From: Thermoflexaceae bacterium
GTDB taxonomy: Bacteria; Chloroflexota; Dehalococcoidia; Tepidiformales; Tepidiformaceae
Length of the DNA stretch: 64,000 bases
Assembly (NCBI GenBank): GCA_015075555.1
Contig: JABTUD010000001.1
Span: 868,001 to 932,000, forward strand
Reading direction: 5' to 3'
Shown: positions 34,366-43,738 of the stretch, one piece after another
Layout: each line of letters opens with the position of its first letter
How positions within the stretch are numbered: the stretch's first letter is position 1
Made by a program: the position numbers and the translations under genes
The notes under the pieces: generated by a model
What the model was told of the DNA's origin: nothing
Database searches by the model: none
The model's input: only the letters and a program-made list of their open reading frames with translations

Positions 34366-37300
34366 CTACGAGGCGAACTGCCGATAGTCGAGTTGGCCGC
34401 GGGCCACAAGCAGATTCGCGACAGCTTGCGCTTCGCGACGCGCGCCGGCGTGTCTGGCTCGATGTGCGCGGCTCACACCGAAACGAATGTCGTCTCTCGT
34501 CAGCATGATTAGCACCCCATCGGTGTCAGCCCGAATCATTTTGGCCAAGCAACGCATGGCTTCCGGTGCGTTTCGTGTGCTCGCACTGACCAACCGGTGC
34601 AACACCTTTCGAGAATCGAAGCGGTGCACGCGCGCGCCACGCGCCGGCTGGATGTGGTCCAGCGTCCCAGAGAGGAGCTTCAGCGCAGTCTCAAGGGGAA
34701 CGCCCTGATAGGCGAACAGTGAAACTAACTCCATCAGTTCTTCCTGATGTTGGGCTGCGTTTGGTTCGATCCGGTCGAGCCGGTTGCTCCAAAACTCCTC
34801 CACCCTGGCGGCATCGCCCGCCCGGTCGTGGCGCTTTCTCCGCGATAGCACGTCCGCGACAACGTCTACGAAGGCAGCGTTGACCCGATCGTCGCTTAAG
34901 GAGACGATCTGGACGGCGACGTTGGCCCGCGCAGGGATTGAGGTCAGCCACATGACTGCGAGGTGTGCCAGCGTGGAGCGGCAATCCCGATCCAGATCGT
35001 CCGCCGCCGCGTAGTTGCCAAGGGCTGTGAAGTAATGGGGAAGCAGTCGGTTCACTACCGGCTCCACAAGGTCGCCCCAGCCCGTGTATGCATGCCAGAC
35101 GTCCAGCGAGAGTTCCCTCGCGTTCGGCTCCCACCGGAAGATGTCATCGGCATGGGCGTCGGTCCAGCCGGCATCTAGCCAGCGCAAGTGCCGAAAATGG
35201 TGTGCAAGGACCGAACGGGTACAAGCACTCCCGTCGACTGCGGCGTCCAAACGCCGTTCGATGGCCATGCGTAGTTCGGGTGCGGCTGAGAAGTCCCTGG
35301 CGCTGGCGAGACGTCGGCGATGAAGCCAGGTGCCGTAGTAGCAGGCGGCGTGCAACGCCACTCCTCGCACCGAGTTGATTGAGCGCGCGAAAGCGTCCAT
35401 GCCGCCGTCGCGCTCGCCCGCCTCTGTCTTAGGGTTAGGATCGGCATCTTCCAAGAGACGGGCAATGATGCCCCAGACTTGAATCCGATGCCGTCCGGGG
35501 ATGGAACGTTTCGCTCTGAGTCCGGTTTCTACCAGCGATGCGACTGCCTTCCGGGACCAGCTCCAATCGGGATCGTCGCCGAACGGCTGAGGACGCGGAG
35601 CCGTGACCCAGGGCTGCGCCAACACATGCTCGCACAGTTCGAGCACTGGTTTCCACGGCAACGGTTTCTCGGCCCTGAGTGCGTCTTGCAGTCCTTCAAC
35701 AACGTTCCGAACGTAGGTGTGCCGGAGCCCGAACCACTTCTTATACGCGCGCGCGTACTCGGGCGGCCGGTGACTGACCGCAGTGCGGAGCACTCGGCCC
35801 AGACCTTCGTAGTTGACGCCGAACGTCCGATCATTTGGTTCCCAGGTTTCCAGCATCTGCCGAATCTCATCGATCGACAACGCCTCGATCTCACTGGCGG
35901 TGTAGGGACTCTCCGGTCCCCACGAGGTCGTCCATGTTGCGTAGTTGCGATCAGGATCGTCAGGTTCAGACCTTCCCTCGCTGAGAGCCTGAAGGATTTC
36001 TCGCCGACGGTCGTCCAAGTGGTCGCGGAGGGTCAACAGCCACTTGTACTGCCACCACTGCCTGCGCTCAAGGTCTTCTTCGTCGCGGTCTCGGCCAGCT
36101 TCAATCGAAGAGAACACCCGCTCACGGGTTTCCGAGGAGAGGCCGGGCCAAAGAGTTCGTAAGGCGCGGCCGGCTTCGTTCCTGAGTTCGGTTTCGTCCA
36201 ACGCGGTCCGGTCGATGAGCACAACAGTGTCCGCGACCGAAGCTGCATCTGGACCAAACTCCTCCAGGAGATGCAGGGCGATTCTGCGAAAGATGCTGCG
36301 CCCCTCCGACCAGAGTCGCTGGACGACCGACTTCAGTCGTTGTTCATCCGAATCAATGTAGGCAACGACGCTGTCGCGCAACGCCGTGACGAGATGGCCG
36401 CGGGCATCTCTCTCCCGCAGCTCTTCTGAATCGGAGTCGAGTCTCGGATGCCAAATGTAGGAGTGGTCGTTCGGTTGCTCCGGTGGATCCCAGTAGGAGA
36501 GTTCAATCACTTCGGAGACGAGCTGCATGAGCAGCTCAATCCATGGAAGCCCAACCGAGGTGGACATGACAGGCGCCGCGGCCTTCAGTATCTCCTCATA
36601 GTCGTAGTCCTGCGGCACACGAGGGCGAGGTCGAGGGAGCGGGCGATAATCCGATTCATCCGGGACATCGTTGTGAGCGGGATCCGGGAAGACTGCAAGT
36701 AACGCGCTCAAGAAATCGAGAGCCACGTCCGCATCCGCGGCAGCGACGTGTCCCGCAAGCCGGCCCACTCGCGCTCCGTCGAACAACGGAAGCCAGTCGG
36801 TTGTCCTGATTTGGTTCGTCAGCTTTCGCACGAATGGGACGCCGGTTGCCGGCGGAAGCGCGAGTGCCACTTCGCAAAGTTCGTGGGTAGCCGCCCAGTT
36901 CGCGTTCAGGTTAACCTCGCCGAGGATCGAGCCCACCTCGTCCGACCGGACTTCAGCAGCCTTTAAGAGATAGCCGGCGGGTGGCCAGGACACGAACCGG
37001 AGGCCGTTGTCTACACGGATGGGCTCGTATGGTGCCCGGAAGTATCCCCGCTTGCGAAGGTGCATGAGCCAGTTCACTGGCAATCGTTCGAAGAGGTAGC
37101 TCTGGGCCTGGTACCCGTGAGGCATGGACTCCACCAACGTCTTGACCGTTTCCCGTGTCGGTTCTGACGCGAGAAGTCGGTCTAGCTCGTCCAGGTGGCG
37201 GGCGATGTTCTGCTCCGCGACGGCGACCGCTAAGTCTGCGAACAGTCGGAAACGCCGCCAGAGGTCAATGAACGAGTCGTCGACCGGTCTTGCGCCATGC

Positions 37301-37665
37301 TGTCCGCTTCGATGAGCGACGCCATGGAGCTGACCAACGAGCGAGCGCCACAAGTCTAGGAAAGGATCATCAGGTGGAAGTCCGGCTGATGCAGCAATTC
37401 GTTCAACTTGCTGTCGGTGAGACTCGCGCTGCGCCTCGTTCGGCTCCGGCGCAGGCTCGGCGGGCGCAACGCTGGGCTCTAGCACCGACCGGATGGAACC
37501 TTCGATTTCTCGCATCATGTGAGCGGTGACCAACGTGGTTGCGGTGGAACCGCGAGCCATGGCGTCGGACGCTTCGACGAAGAGGTCTGCAGCAGTTGGA
37601 CCGAACGCGCCGCGCAAGCGCTCGGCAAGTTTGCGGTCGTCGTTGGAAGCTGGTTGCTGGTCCAT
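34366..37665 (-). CDS. Large helical protein of unknown function, last gene of the defence-like island
   Basis: 1,099 residues from the ATG at 37665. No Walker motif, membrane helix or known catalytic motif is visible. The N-terminal 100 residues are helical with MMREIEGSIRSVLEPS; a possible SWPPAGYLLKAAEVRS element follows at about 225; the middle and C-terminal parts are helical repeats rich in Arg/Asp/Trp, in the manner of large sensor or scaffold proteins. The gene follows the HNH gene by 18 bases and the STAND gene before it, so the three probably work together, with this protein as target sensor or scaffold. That role is inference. No family recognised. Confidence 0.7.
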   Translation of the reverse strand: MDQQPASNDDRKLAERLRGAFGPTAADLFVEASDAMARGSTATTLVTAHMMREIEGSIRSVLEPSVAPAEPAPEPNEAQRESHRQQVERIAASAGLPPDDPFLDLWRSLVGQLHGVAHRSGQHGARPVDDSFIDLWRRFRLFADLAVAVAEQNIARHLDELDRLLASEPTRETVKTLVESMPHGYQAQSYLFERLPVNWLMHLRKRGYFRAPYEPIRVDNGLRFVSWPPAGYLLKAAEVRSDEVGSILGEVNLNANWAATHELCEVALALPPATGVPFVRKLTNQIRTTDWLPLFDGARVGRLAGHVAAADADVALDFLSALLAVFPDPAHNDVPDESDYRPLPRPRPRVPQDYDYEEILKAAAPVMSTSVGLPWIELLMQLVSEVIELSYWDPPEQPNDHSYIWHPRLDSDSEELRERDARGHLVTALRDSVVAYIDSDEQRLKSVVQRLWSEGRSIFRRIALHLLEEFGPDAASVADTVVLIDRTALDETELRNEAGRALRTLWPGLSSETRERVFSSIEAGRDRDEEDLERRQWWQYKWLLTLRDHLDDRRREILQALSEGRSEPDDPDRNYATWTTSWGPESPYTASEIEALSIDEIRQMLETWEPNDRTFGVNYEGLGRVLRTAVSHRPPEYARAYKKWFGLRHTYVRNVVEGLQDALRAEKPLPWKPVLELCEHVLAQPWVTAPRPQPFGDDPDWSWSRKAVASLVETGLRAKRSIPGRHRIQVWGIIARLLEDADPNPKTEAGERDGGMDAFARSINSVRGVALHAACYYGTWLHRRRLASARDFSAAPELRMAIERRLDAAVDGSACTRSVLAHHFRHLRWLDAGWTDAHADDIFRWEPNARELSLDVWHAYTGWGDLVEPVVNRLLPHYFTALGNYAAADDLDRDCRSTLAHLAVMWLTSIPARANVAVQIVSLSDDRVNAAFVDVVADVLSRRKRHDRAGDAARVEEFWSNRLDRIEPNAAQHQEELMELVSLFAYQGVPLETALKLLSGTLDHIQPARGARVHRFDSRKVLHRLVSASTRNAPEAMRCLAKMIRADTDGVLIMLTRDDIRFGVSRAHRARHAGARREAQAVANLLVARGQLDYRQFAS

Positions 37666-37683
37666 GGCGCTATCTGATTACCA

Positions 37684-38580
37684 TCAATCGTCGAGGAAGT
37701 ACTCGCGCGTCCTAGGCCATCCGAGGTTCCCGCCGTGGAACTGAAAGACCTCGCCCGCTGGGGATCGTGCGCCCCGCTTCCAGAAGTCCTCGTCTGTGCC
37801 AAAGAGAGGCGGAGGGAGGATGACCCCATCGTCGCGGACTTTCGCGATCACGCAGGGGCCCCAACCGACCGCTTCGCCGACCGCGAGTGTCATCGGCGGA
37901 AAGCTCGGCGTATCGGCGTCCAGTGCGAGATGGAACCGCTCGATGACAGTCTCGTCCGGATGTGAGAGCTGCTGACGCACCGACTTGAGTGGCGCGATGT
38001 AGCGGTATCCGAGCATTGCAAAGGCGGCGAGATAGCCCGCCTTCAACGTCGCTATTTGTGCCTTCCTCGGATGATGGGTCCCGAAGTCCAGCCGGATCTG
38101 AGTTTCGGCGCGGTGTTCGCCGTTGACTCCCAGGCTGGCGAGAACTCGCTGCACTGCCTGTGGATCGCTAGCATTCGCAGCCTCATCGATCCGAATCGTC
38201 GAGCCAATGGCAGTCAGGCGCACGGCGATGTGATTCTCCCCGACCACGAGCTGCGCCGGGATCGGCACCGTCAGCGTCCCTCTGGCGAAGTCGTGAAGGG
38301 TCCGCGCCGGGCCGATGTGTTTCTCCAGGACGGAGCCGGCAGCGGAGTTGCACTCGCGACAAGTGAGAACGAGTTTGCGACCACCAGCCACCTGGGCTGG
38401 TACATGCTCCCGCGTCAGTCCTCCCGGATCCCGAAAGCCACGCATGCAGAGGGGACATGCGTACAGGCCACGAACCCGGCCGGCGCTAGCGCGCTCGATT
38501 GCCGCTGCACCGACATCGAACCAGCTCCGAGGGCTGCCTGTTCGCTGCGGTGGTTGACGTGTTCGCACATCGATACTCAA
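37684..38580 (-). CDS. HNH endonuclease-like protein
   Basis: 298 residues from a TTG at 38580 overlapping the STAND gene stop (TTGA); a GTG four codons in is an alternative. The N-terminal third has the HNH_5-type zinc site: Cys42 and Cys45 (YACPLCMRGF), REH at 57-59, Cys74 and Cys77 with Asn78 (LTCRECNSAAG). His59 and Asn78 would be the metal/catalytic residues. The remaining 190 residues form an unassigned alpha/beta domain ending GWPRTREYFLDD. It is probably a DNA nuclease effector held in check by, or recruited through, its neighbours. Confidence 0.85.
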   Translation of the reverse strand: MSIDVRTRQPPQRTGSPRSWFDVGAAAIERASAGRVRGLYACPLCMRGFRDPGGLTREHVPAQVAGGRKLVLTCRECNSAAGSVLEKHIGPARTLHDFARGTLTVPIPAQLVVGENHIAVRLTAIGSTIRIDEAANASDPQAVQRVLASLGVNGEHRAETQIRLDFGTHHPRKAQIATLKAGYLAAFAMLGYRYIAPLKSVRQQLSHPDETVIERFHLALDADTPSFPPMTLAVGEAVGWGPCVIAKVRDDGVILPPPLFGTDEDFWKRGARSPAGEVFQFHGGNLGWPRTREYFLDD

Positions 38581-41500
38581 GTCGGCGTCGCTCCCATTCG
38601 GCTGGCAAGTTCCATGGCGACCTCGTGTTGTTGTGCAACCAATCCGAGGAGGATGCGCCGGAACGCGTCGGCAGCGCTGGCATCGAGGCGACTTAGCGAA
38701 GCGTCCGCCTGCCAGATTGCCAGCAGCAGACCGGCCAACTCGTCGCCCTCCTCATTCAGCGGCCGGCTGTCGGTCGAGATCGAGTTACCGATCCAGATCA
38801 GACCGTCCGGAAGCAGTTCCCTCCCCGGCGTAGTGCTGCAGAATCGGGCCAGAAGTCCGACGTTGCCGGCCGAGTGGTCCAACCATTGGGACGCCCATTC
38901 GGCGTACGTGGCTCGGAATTCACGCACGAGCCGCCGATGAGATTCACTCCACGGCGCCATGCCATCAAGACCGAGAAGAGAGTTCCAGAGCCCACCCGCT
39001 CGGAACCGTGCCACGTTGCCACGCTTCCAGGATGGCGCCTGGCTCGCGAAGTCGATGATGGCTCTCCACTCCACCTCGAAGTCCGAGTCGGGACGGGCAT
39101 CGATGAGGCCCGCATGGATCCATGCCCGCAGGAAGGTCTCGGTCCAGTAGTGCGCGATCGGACCGATCTCGATCAGCGGTTGCCAGAGCCGAGCTGGTGC
39201 TTCTGAGGGGCGCATTTCGAGGATTCGCAGCGGAAGGCTGCGGAGGAGCGCGTAGTCTTCCTGGAAGGGGGTCCCGTCCGCCTCACCATAGCGGTCCACG
39301 TTCAGTCTGAGACGAGTGCAAAGAGCCAGGACGGACTGTTCGTAGTAGCGGGTCCAACGTTCTCGCTCGTCTTGCGTTGACAAGGAATCCAGGGACTGGA
39401 TGAAGTCCCAGGCAGCGGACCACCGCGAGAGATAGATGCCTGGACCGAGTTGTCGCCGCTCAGGTCGCTTCGATGGCGGATTCATCAAGGCGGCCCACGG
39501 CGGGATGGTTGCCGCGAGTTTCCCGGAAATAAAATCCCGAGTCCCGCGCGAACGACGCTTGAGGACGGCGGCGTGGGCCGAACCGTCGCGGGGGTTGGCC
39601 TGGAGCGACGCGATTAGAGCCAGGTGCTGAAGCCGAAGGAAGTCTTCGCCCAGATTGGCACGGTGCCTCCAGGAGGCGGCGAAGAAGCGCCTGACGGCCC
39701 CGATGTGGAAGCCGCTGACGAGCTGAGCGGCGGCCGCCCGAATTCGCCGATCGGTCGGGTTCTCCGCCAGCAGTATCGGTACTGTTTCCGCGGCAAAGAA
39801 ATCCCACGACCATTCGCTCACAGTGAACGGTGAGTCGAATCCAGTCGCGCGTTGCGGCTCTTCGAATGCGGCGATGGTGACCTGACGGCACCAGTCTTCG
39901 ACGTCCGGGTGTGCCCCGCACCATTCACGTGCCCGGGAGAGGAACACCGCCGCAACGCCACATGCGATATCGCGGGGTTGGATCAGCTCGTCTGTGCCAA
40001 CTTCGGCATTCTGCAGACGCTCGACCGCGTCTCGCCAGAGCGGTTCGAGCTGCGCCTCGGGCGGGATCGGCTCGTCCCCGTCAACAAGCCGGCGCAGACG
40101 CATCGGCATATAAATCCACCAGAGATGGCGGTTGATCTCCTCGTCCGAAGCTCGGGCTGCAGCCAGCAAATCCTGCGGCGGCTGGAAAGCGATCCGGCCA
40201 TCCCCGAGTTCGAACCAGTTGCCCACATCGAACGCTGCTATCAGCGTCCCGATCCAATGCGGGATCGGATCTTCCGCATCCTCGGCCCACGCAGTCCGCA
40301 ATCGCTCGAGGAACGCCTGCTCTGAGGGGTCGAGGAGGCATCGCTCGATCGCCAACTGTTGGATTTCGAGCTTCCGAAACGGTTGGTCGTGCCACTCCGC
40401 GATGGCAGTAGCGAGCGGTTTGCCGGTCATCCACTCGCCCACCATCCACGGCCGCTGCAGCTCCAGCGTTGCCTTGTGTTGCCTGTCCCATACAAGGATC
40501 TCGCGAGATGTCATCAGCGGTCGCAGTTCTGCGGACAGCCGCTCCGGGCAGCGGGCTGCGACCGACAGCAGCACTCCGACCAACGCAAGGTTGTGACAGT
40601 GTTCCCAGATCGCATCACACAAGTTTTGGAGTTCCCCGCCGGCGTCGAGGACTTCCACGCAATACTTCTCGAAGGCCATGAGAGAGCTGCTAAGTATCGA
40701 AGGCACTCGACTGTCGCCTCGGTGCCAGAAAAGCATTTCTCCGGTTCCCGAAAAGGTCCGCCACGAGTCGCCGACGAGGAGTCTCGTCGTTGCGACTCGC
40801 TCTCCCTGAGGGACGTTGTTGACCCAGCGTTCCACACAGACGTTCATGACCTCGATGAGGCACGCGAGGGCTTCATGCGGAGCAAGTCGCAAGAATGTGA
40901 GGAACGGCCCCTCGCCGAAGAACGGGTCTACGCGATCGGCGGTATCGACGATGTCGAACCCGCCGTCCAGCGGCGATCGAAATGTATCATCGCCCTCGGG
41001 GCCTGGCTGGAGGCACCTCTTTATCAGTGTCGAGGCTGCCATCGGATCCACCCGAATGAGCGGTTCGAGTCCGTCGAACGAGAGGCAGACGGACCGGAAA
41101 GTGGGTTCGACGATGGTGACCTTGCGGAACTTGTGGGTAACGGAAATCAGAGCCGCCGGCCGCTCAACCTCGAAACGCGTCATGGCCGCCGTGAGTTCGG
41201 CGACCGCTGGCCCTTCCTCTAACGCCGCGGCAAACAGCGCCAGCCACACTTTCGACTCGAAGTCGTCACGGTGATATCGCTGGTGGGTAAGGTCGTCCGC
41301 CAATCGCCGCGCGCCCGCAACTGCGAGACTGGCAGCATCCTCGCGTCGAGGGGCATTTAACGGTGTCGATCGGAGCCAGAGATTGGCGATCTCGGTGGCC
41401 TGCACCCAGGCGTGCCGAACGACCTCGTCGGGGTTTTCCCCCAGCAGTTTCAGTACGGGTAACCAGAGCGGCGCCCAGGGCAGGCGGTAGCGAGCAGCCA

Positions 41501-43517
41501 GCCTGGTAGCAAACGCTAAATCACCGGTTGCTACGGAGGAGTACCTGGGATCCGGTAGCGTGGCCACATGCAGGAAGCGGCCGAGTAGTCTTGAGAAAAG
41601 GTCGCTGTCCTCCTGGCAGAGTTCGGGCCACATCTTGCTGATGAGCCCTGCCTCGTCGTCCGCGAACAGCAATGCCTCCAAGGCAATGTCCGCGATAGCT
41701 TCGGCACCGGCTGCGTCAAGTTCGTCAACAGCCTTGCGCCATGACTTGGAGTCTGATCGATTCCCCATGCCGAGGAAGTACAACCGCAAGGCCCGATGCC
41801 AAGACGGAGCACTGGCCTGGTCGACGAGAAACGCCAAGCGCGTAGTTGTGAGGCTTTCGAGGTGATTGGCCCGAATCCAATCGCCGTAGAGTCCGTGTGA
41901 GAAGCGAATGCGGCCGTGGTCGCTCTGGCAGATGCCGTCACGGATCAGCTCGTCGATCGCTTCGGAAAGTTCGAGCTCAGAAATCGGCGTCTCGGGGGAC
42001 GAAGTGAGTGCCTGGCGGATCGCAAGCTGCGTCGCTGCTTGCCTGCGCATGGTCGGGGATGGGCCGGTACCAGCAACCAGATCCTCGACAAACCAGCGAC
42101 TGAAAGACGCCTCGTCGACGGTCGCAGCTTCGACGCCGGCCGCGTTCGAAAAGCGGCCTACGAGAGTGTCCAGAACCTTCAGATTTCGCAGCGGGCCGAA
42201 AGAACGGCTCCGAAGCGCAGCGTCCAGAAGCCTGGGCGAGCCAGCCAGGAGATTTCGGAGATCATCCTCCTTGAGGGGTACGACCCTTAAAGCGTCCCAC
42301 TGAACCCTGGAAGCTACCAGGGCCTTTGAAAGCCGTCCCCACTCGTCTTCCATCGTGGTCAACAGAATCTCGACGCTCGATCCCGACATAGCCATCTGGT
42401 GCAGGAAAGCGCCGGCGACCTTCAAGACCTCCTCGTCGAAGACGCGGTCGAGCCCATCAATCACCACCCTTGTAGGGACGCCAGTGTTGAGAAGAGCGTG
42501 CGAAAGGCGCTCCGGGCCGGTTCGCCAGAAGTCGCGGATGTCTGTTGGTCGCAACCAGATCGGCTCCTCTCCTGCCTCTGTCCAGTGCCGGGCGAGAGCG
42601 GCCTTACCGGTTCCGGGGCTTCCAAGAAGAACCCGGAACCCGGCGGGTGCGTTGAGTTCTTCGAGAACGTCGGATCGATCGAGTCTGGCGCCGTTAGCCA
42701 GCGTGTCGCGCACGAGCGAAAGATGGGCTCGAGAGCGCTCCTTGACTTCGGTCAGCGTCGGTTCTGCAGAAGGAATTGCCTTGAGCCGAAAGCGCCGGAG
42801 ACGATCTCTCATGCGCTCGAGGTCGAGATACCCACCCGAAACGCGCACCTCGGAAACGAGGACCTGGAGCTCGTGCCACACCGCATCCGCATCCAACGGA
42901 TCGCGCAGTGCTTCGCCACACCGCCGAAGAGCCTCGACTTCGTGCTGTGAGGCCACGGTGCCGAAATCGAGTTCAATCACCATCAGCCGCGACAGAAGCG
43001 TAGCTGGGTTCGTGTCCAAGTCCGCCTTCATGCCGACAGGTGCCTCAAGGCTTGCCCACAGACTCTTTCGAGCGGTCCCGCCGGCGGGGATTCTCTGAGC
43101 AAGGTCGCTCGGCGTCTGAACACGGGCCTCGTTCAGGAGCTCATCCAGCCGCGGGCGAACCGTCGATGGAACGTCGCGGGTGATCAGACCTACGAGGTCG
43201 GCTCCGTTGCCGAGCACGGCCCAGGCAGCGCCGACAAAGTCCGCGGGAAACCGATTACTACGGAATTGCTGACCGGAACGAAGTGACAGGAACACCCGCA
43301 GAGTTTCAGCGCCGTCTGATAGTGTCAGGACAACGTCGTCGACTCCTAGCTGACCACCCTCGTCCAGTTGGAAGTCGATGCGCGAAAGGGGGCTCAATCC
43401 AGGGACGACCGGCCGCTCTGTCAGCAGACAGAGGGCGAAGAAGGCCCCTACCTGGTCCTCGTACTTGAACCCAGCGCCGGCACGGCTCGAAGGCGGTGGC
43501 ATGGCTCGACTCTTCAC
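38577..43517 (-). CDS. Giant STAND-like ATPase with N-terminal nuclease-like domain
   Basis: 1,646 residues from a GTG at 43517 (an ATG five codons in is an alternative). The N-terminal domain (about 14-110) opens AGAGFKYEDQVGAFFALCLL with GVDDVVLTLSDG and RVFLSLRSGQ, resembling the restriction-fold Cap4/Mrr-type nuclease heads of antiviral STAND proteins, but the usual Gln-x-Lys is replaced by LSLRSG. The P-loop GSPGTGKAAL (299-308) has Ala where Ser/Thr is usual; Walker B is VVIDGLDR (351-358). The remaining 1,200 residues look like helical repeats, as in sensor arms. The whole recalls Avs-type proteins, with an altered nuclease and P-loop. Family call is by architecture, not alignment. Confidence 0.7.
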   Translation of the reverse strand: MKSRAMPPPSSRAGAGFKYEDQVGAFFALCLLTERPVVPGLSPLSRIDFQLDEGGQLGVDDVVLTLSDGAETLRVFLSLRSGQQFRSNRFPADFVGAAWAVLGNGADLVGLITRDVPSTVRPRLDELLNEARVQTPSDLAQRIPAGGTARKSLWASLEAPVGMKADLDTNPATLLSRLMVIELDFGTVASQHEVEALRRCGEALRDPLDADAVWHELQVLVSEVRVSGGYLDLERMRDRLRRFRLKAIPSAEPTLTEVKERSRAHLSLVRDTLANGARLDRSDVLEELNAPAGFRVLLGSPGTGKAALARHWTEAGEEPIWLRPTDIRDFWRTGPERLSHALLNTGVPTRVVIDGLDRVFDEEVLKVAGAFLHQMAMSGSSVEILLTTMEDEWGRLSKALVASRVQWDALRVVPLKEDDLRNLLAGSPRLLDAALRSRSFGPLRNLKVLDTLVGRFSNAAGVEAATVDEASFSRWFVEDLVAGTGPSPTMRRQAATQLAIRQALTSSPETPISELELSEAIDELIRDGICQSDHGRIRFSHGLYGDWIRANHLESLTTTRLAFLVDQASAPSWHRALRLYFLGMGNRSDSKSWRKAVDELDAAGAEAIADIALEALLFADDEAGLISKMWPELCQEDSDLFSRLLGRFLHVATLPDPRYSSVATGDLAFATRLAARYRLPWAPLWLPVLKLLGENPDEVVRHAWVQATEIANLWLRSTPLNAPRREDAASLAVAGARRLADDLTHQRYHRDDFESKVWLALFAAALEEGPAVAELTAAMTRFEVERPAALISVTHKFRKVTIVEPTFRSVCLSFDGLEPLIRVDPMAASTLIKRCLQPGPEGDDTFRSPLDGGFDIVDTADRVDPFFGEGPFLTFLRLAPHEALACLIEVMNVCVERWVNNVPQGERVATTRLLVGDSWRTFSGTGEMLFWHRGDSRVPSILSSSLMAFEKYCVEVLDAGGELQNLCDAIWEHCHNLALVGVLLSVAARCPERLSAELRPLMTSREILVWDRQHKATLELQRPWMVGEWMTGKPLATAIAEWHDQPFRKLEIQQLAIERCLLDPSEQAFLERLRTAWAEDAEDPIPHWIGTLIAAFDVGNWFELGDGRIAFQPPQDLLAAARASDEEINRHLWWIYMPMRLRRLVDGDEPIPPEAQLEPLWRDAVERLQNAEVGTDELIQPRDIACGVAAVFLSRAREWCGAHPDVEDWCRQVTIAAFEEPQRATGFDSPFTVSEWSWDFFAAETVPILLAENPTDRRIRAAAAQLVSGFHIGAVRRFFAASWRHRANLGEDFLRLQHLALIASLQANPRDGSAHAAVLKRRSRGTRDFISGKLAATIPPWAALMNPPSKRPERRQLGPGIYLSRWSAAWDFIQSLDSLSTQDERERWTRYYEQSVLALCTRLRLNVDRYGEADGTPFQEDYALLRSLPLRILEMRPSEAPARLWQPLIEIGPIAHYWTETFLRAWIHAGLIDARPDSDFEVEWRAIIDFASQAPSWKRGNVARFRAGGLWNSLLGLDGMAPWSESHRRLVREFRATYAEWASQWLDHSAGNVGLLARFCSTTPGRELLPDGLIWIGNSISTDSRPLNEEGDELAGLLLAIWQADASLSRLDASAADAFRRILLGLVAQQHEVAMELASRMGATPT

Positions 43518-43738
43518 GGAACGAGTATACGGGAACTGCTAAGGCGAGTAGGTAGGTTCCCAGACACGCACGTCCGCCGGCTTTTCGTCGTCGAAGGAAC
43601 CCATCGGCAGGCAGCTCTGACCTTGGACGAGCACGTCGCGTCCTCGACAGAAGAGTCGTCGCTGACCGTCCAATCAGCGTGGGATGAAGATCCGGCCGCC
43701 GGGGCCGCCGCCCGTCCCAACGGTGGATCGAGTGAGTC

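Noticed and set aside
43514-43720. 68-residue reading frame between the DUF499 and STAND genes
   Set aside because: Ser/Arg-rich, no ribosome site, no motif; better seen as an intergenic stretch.
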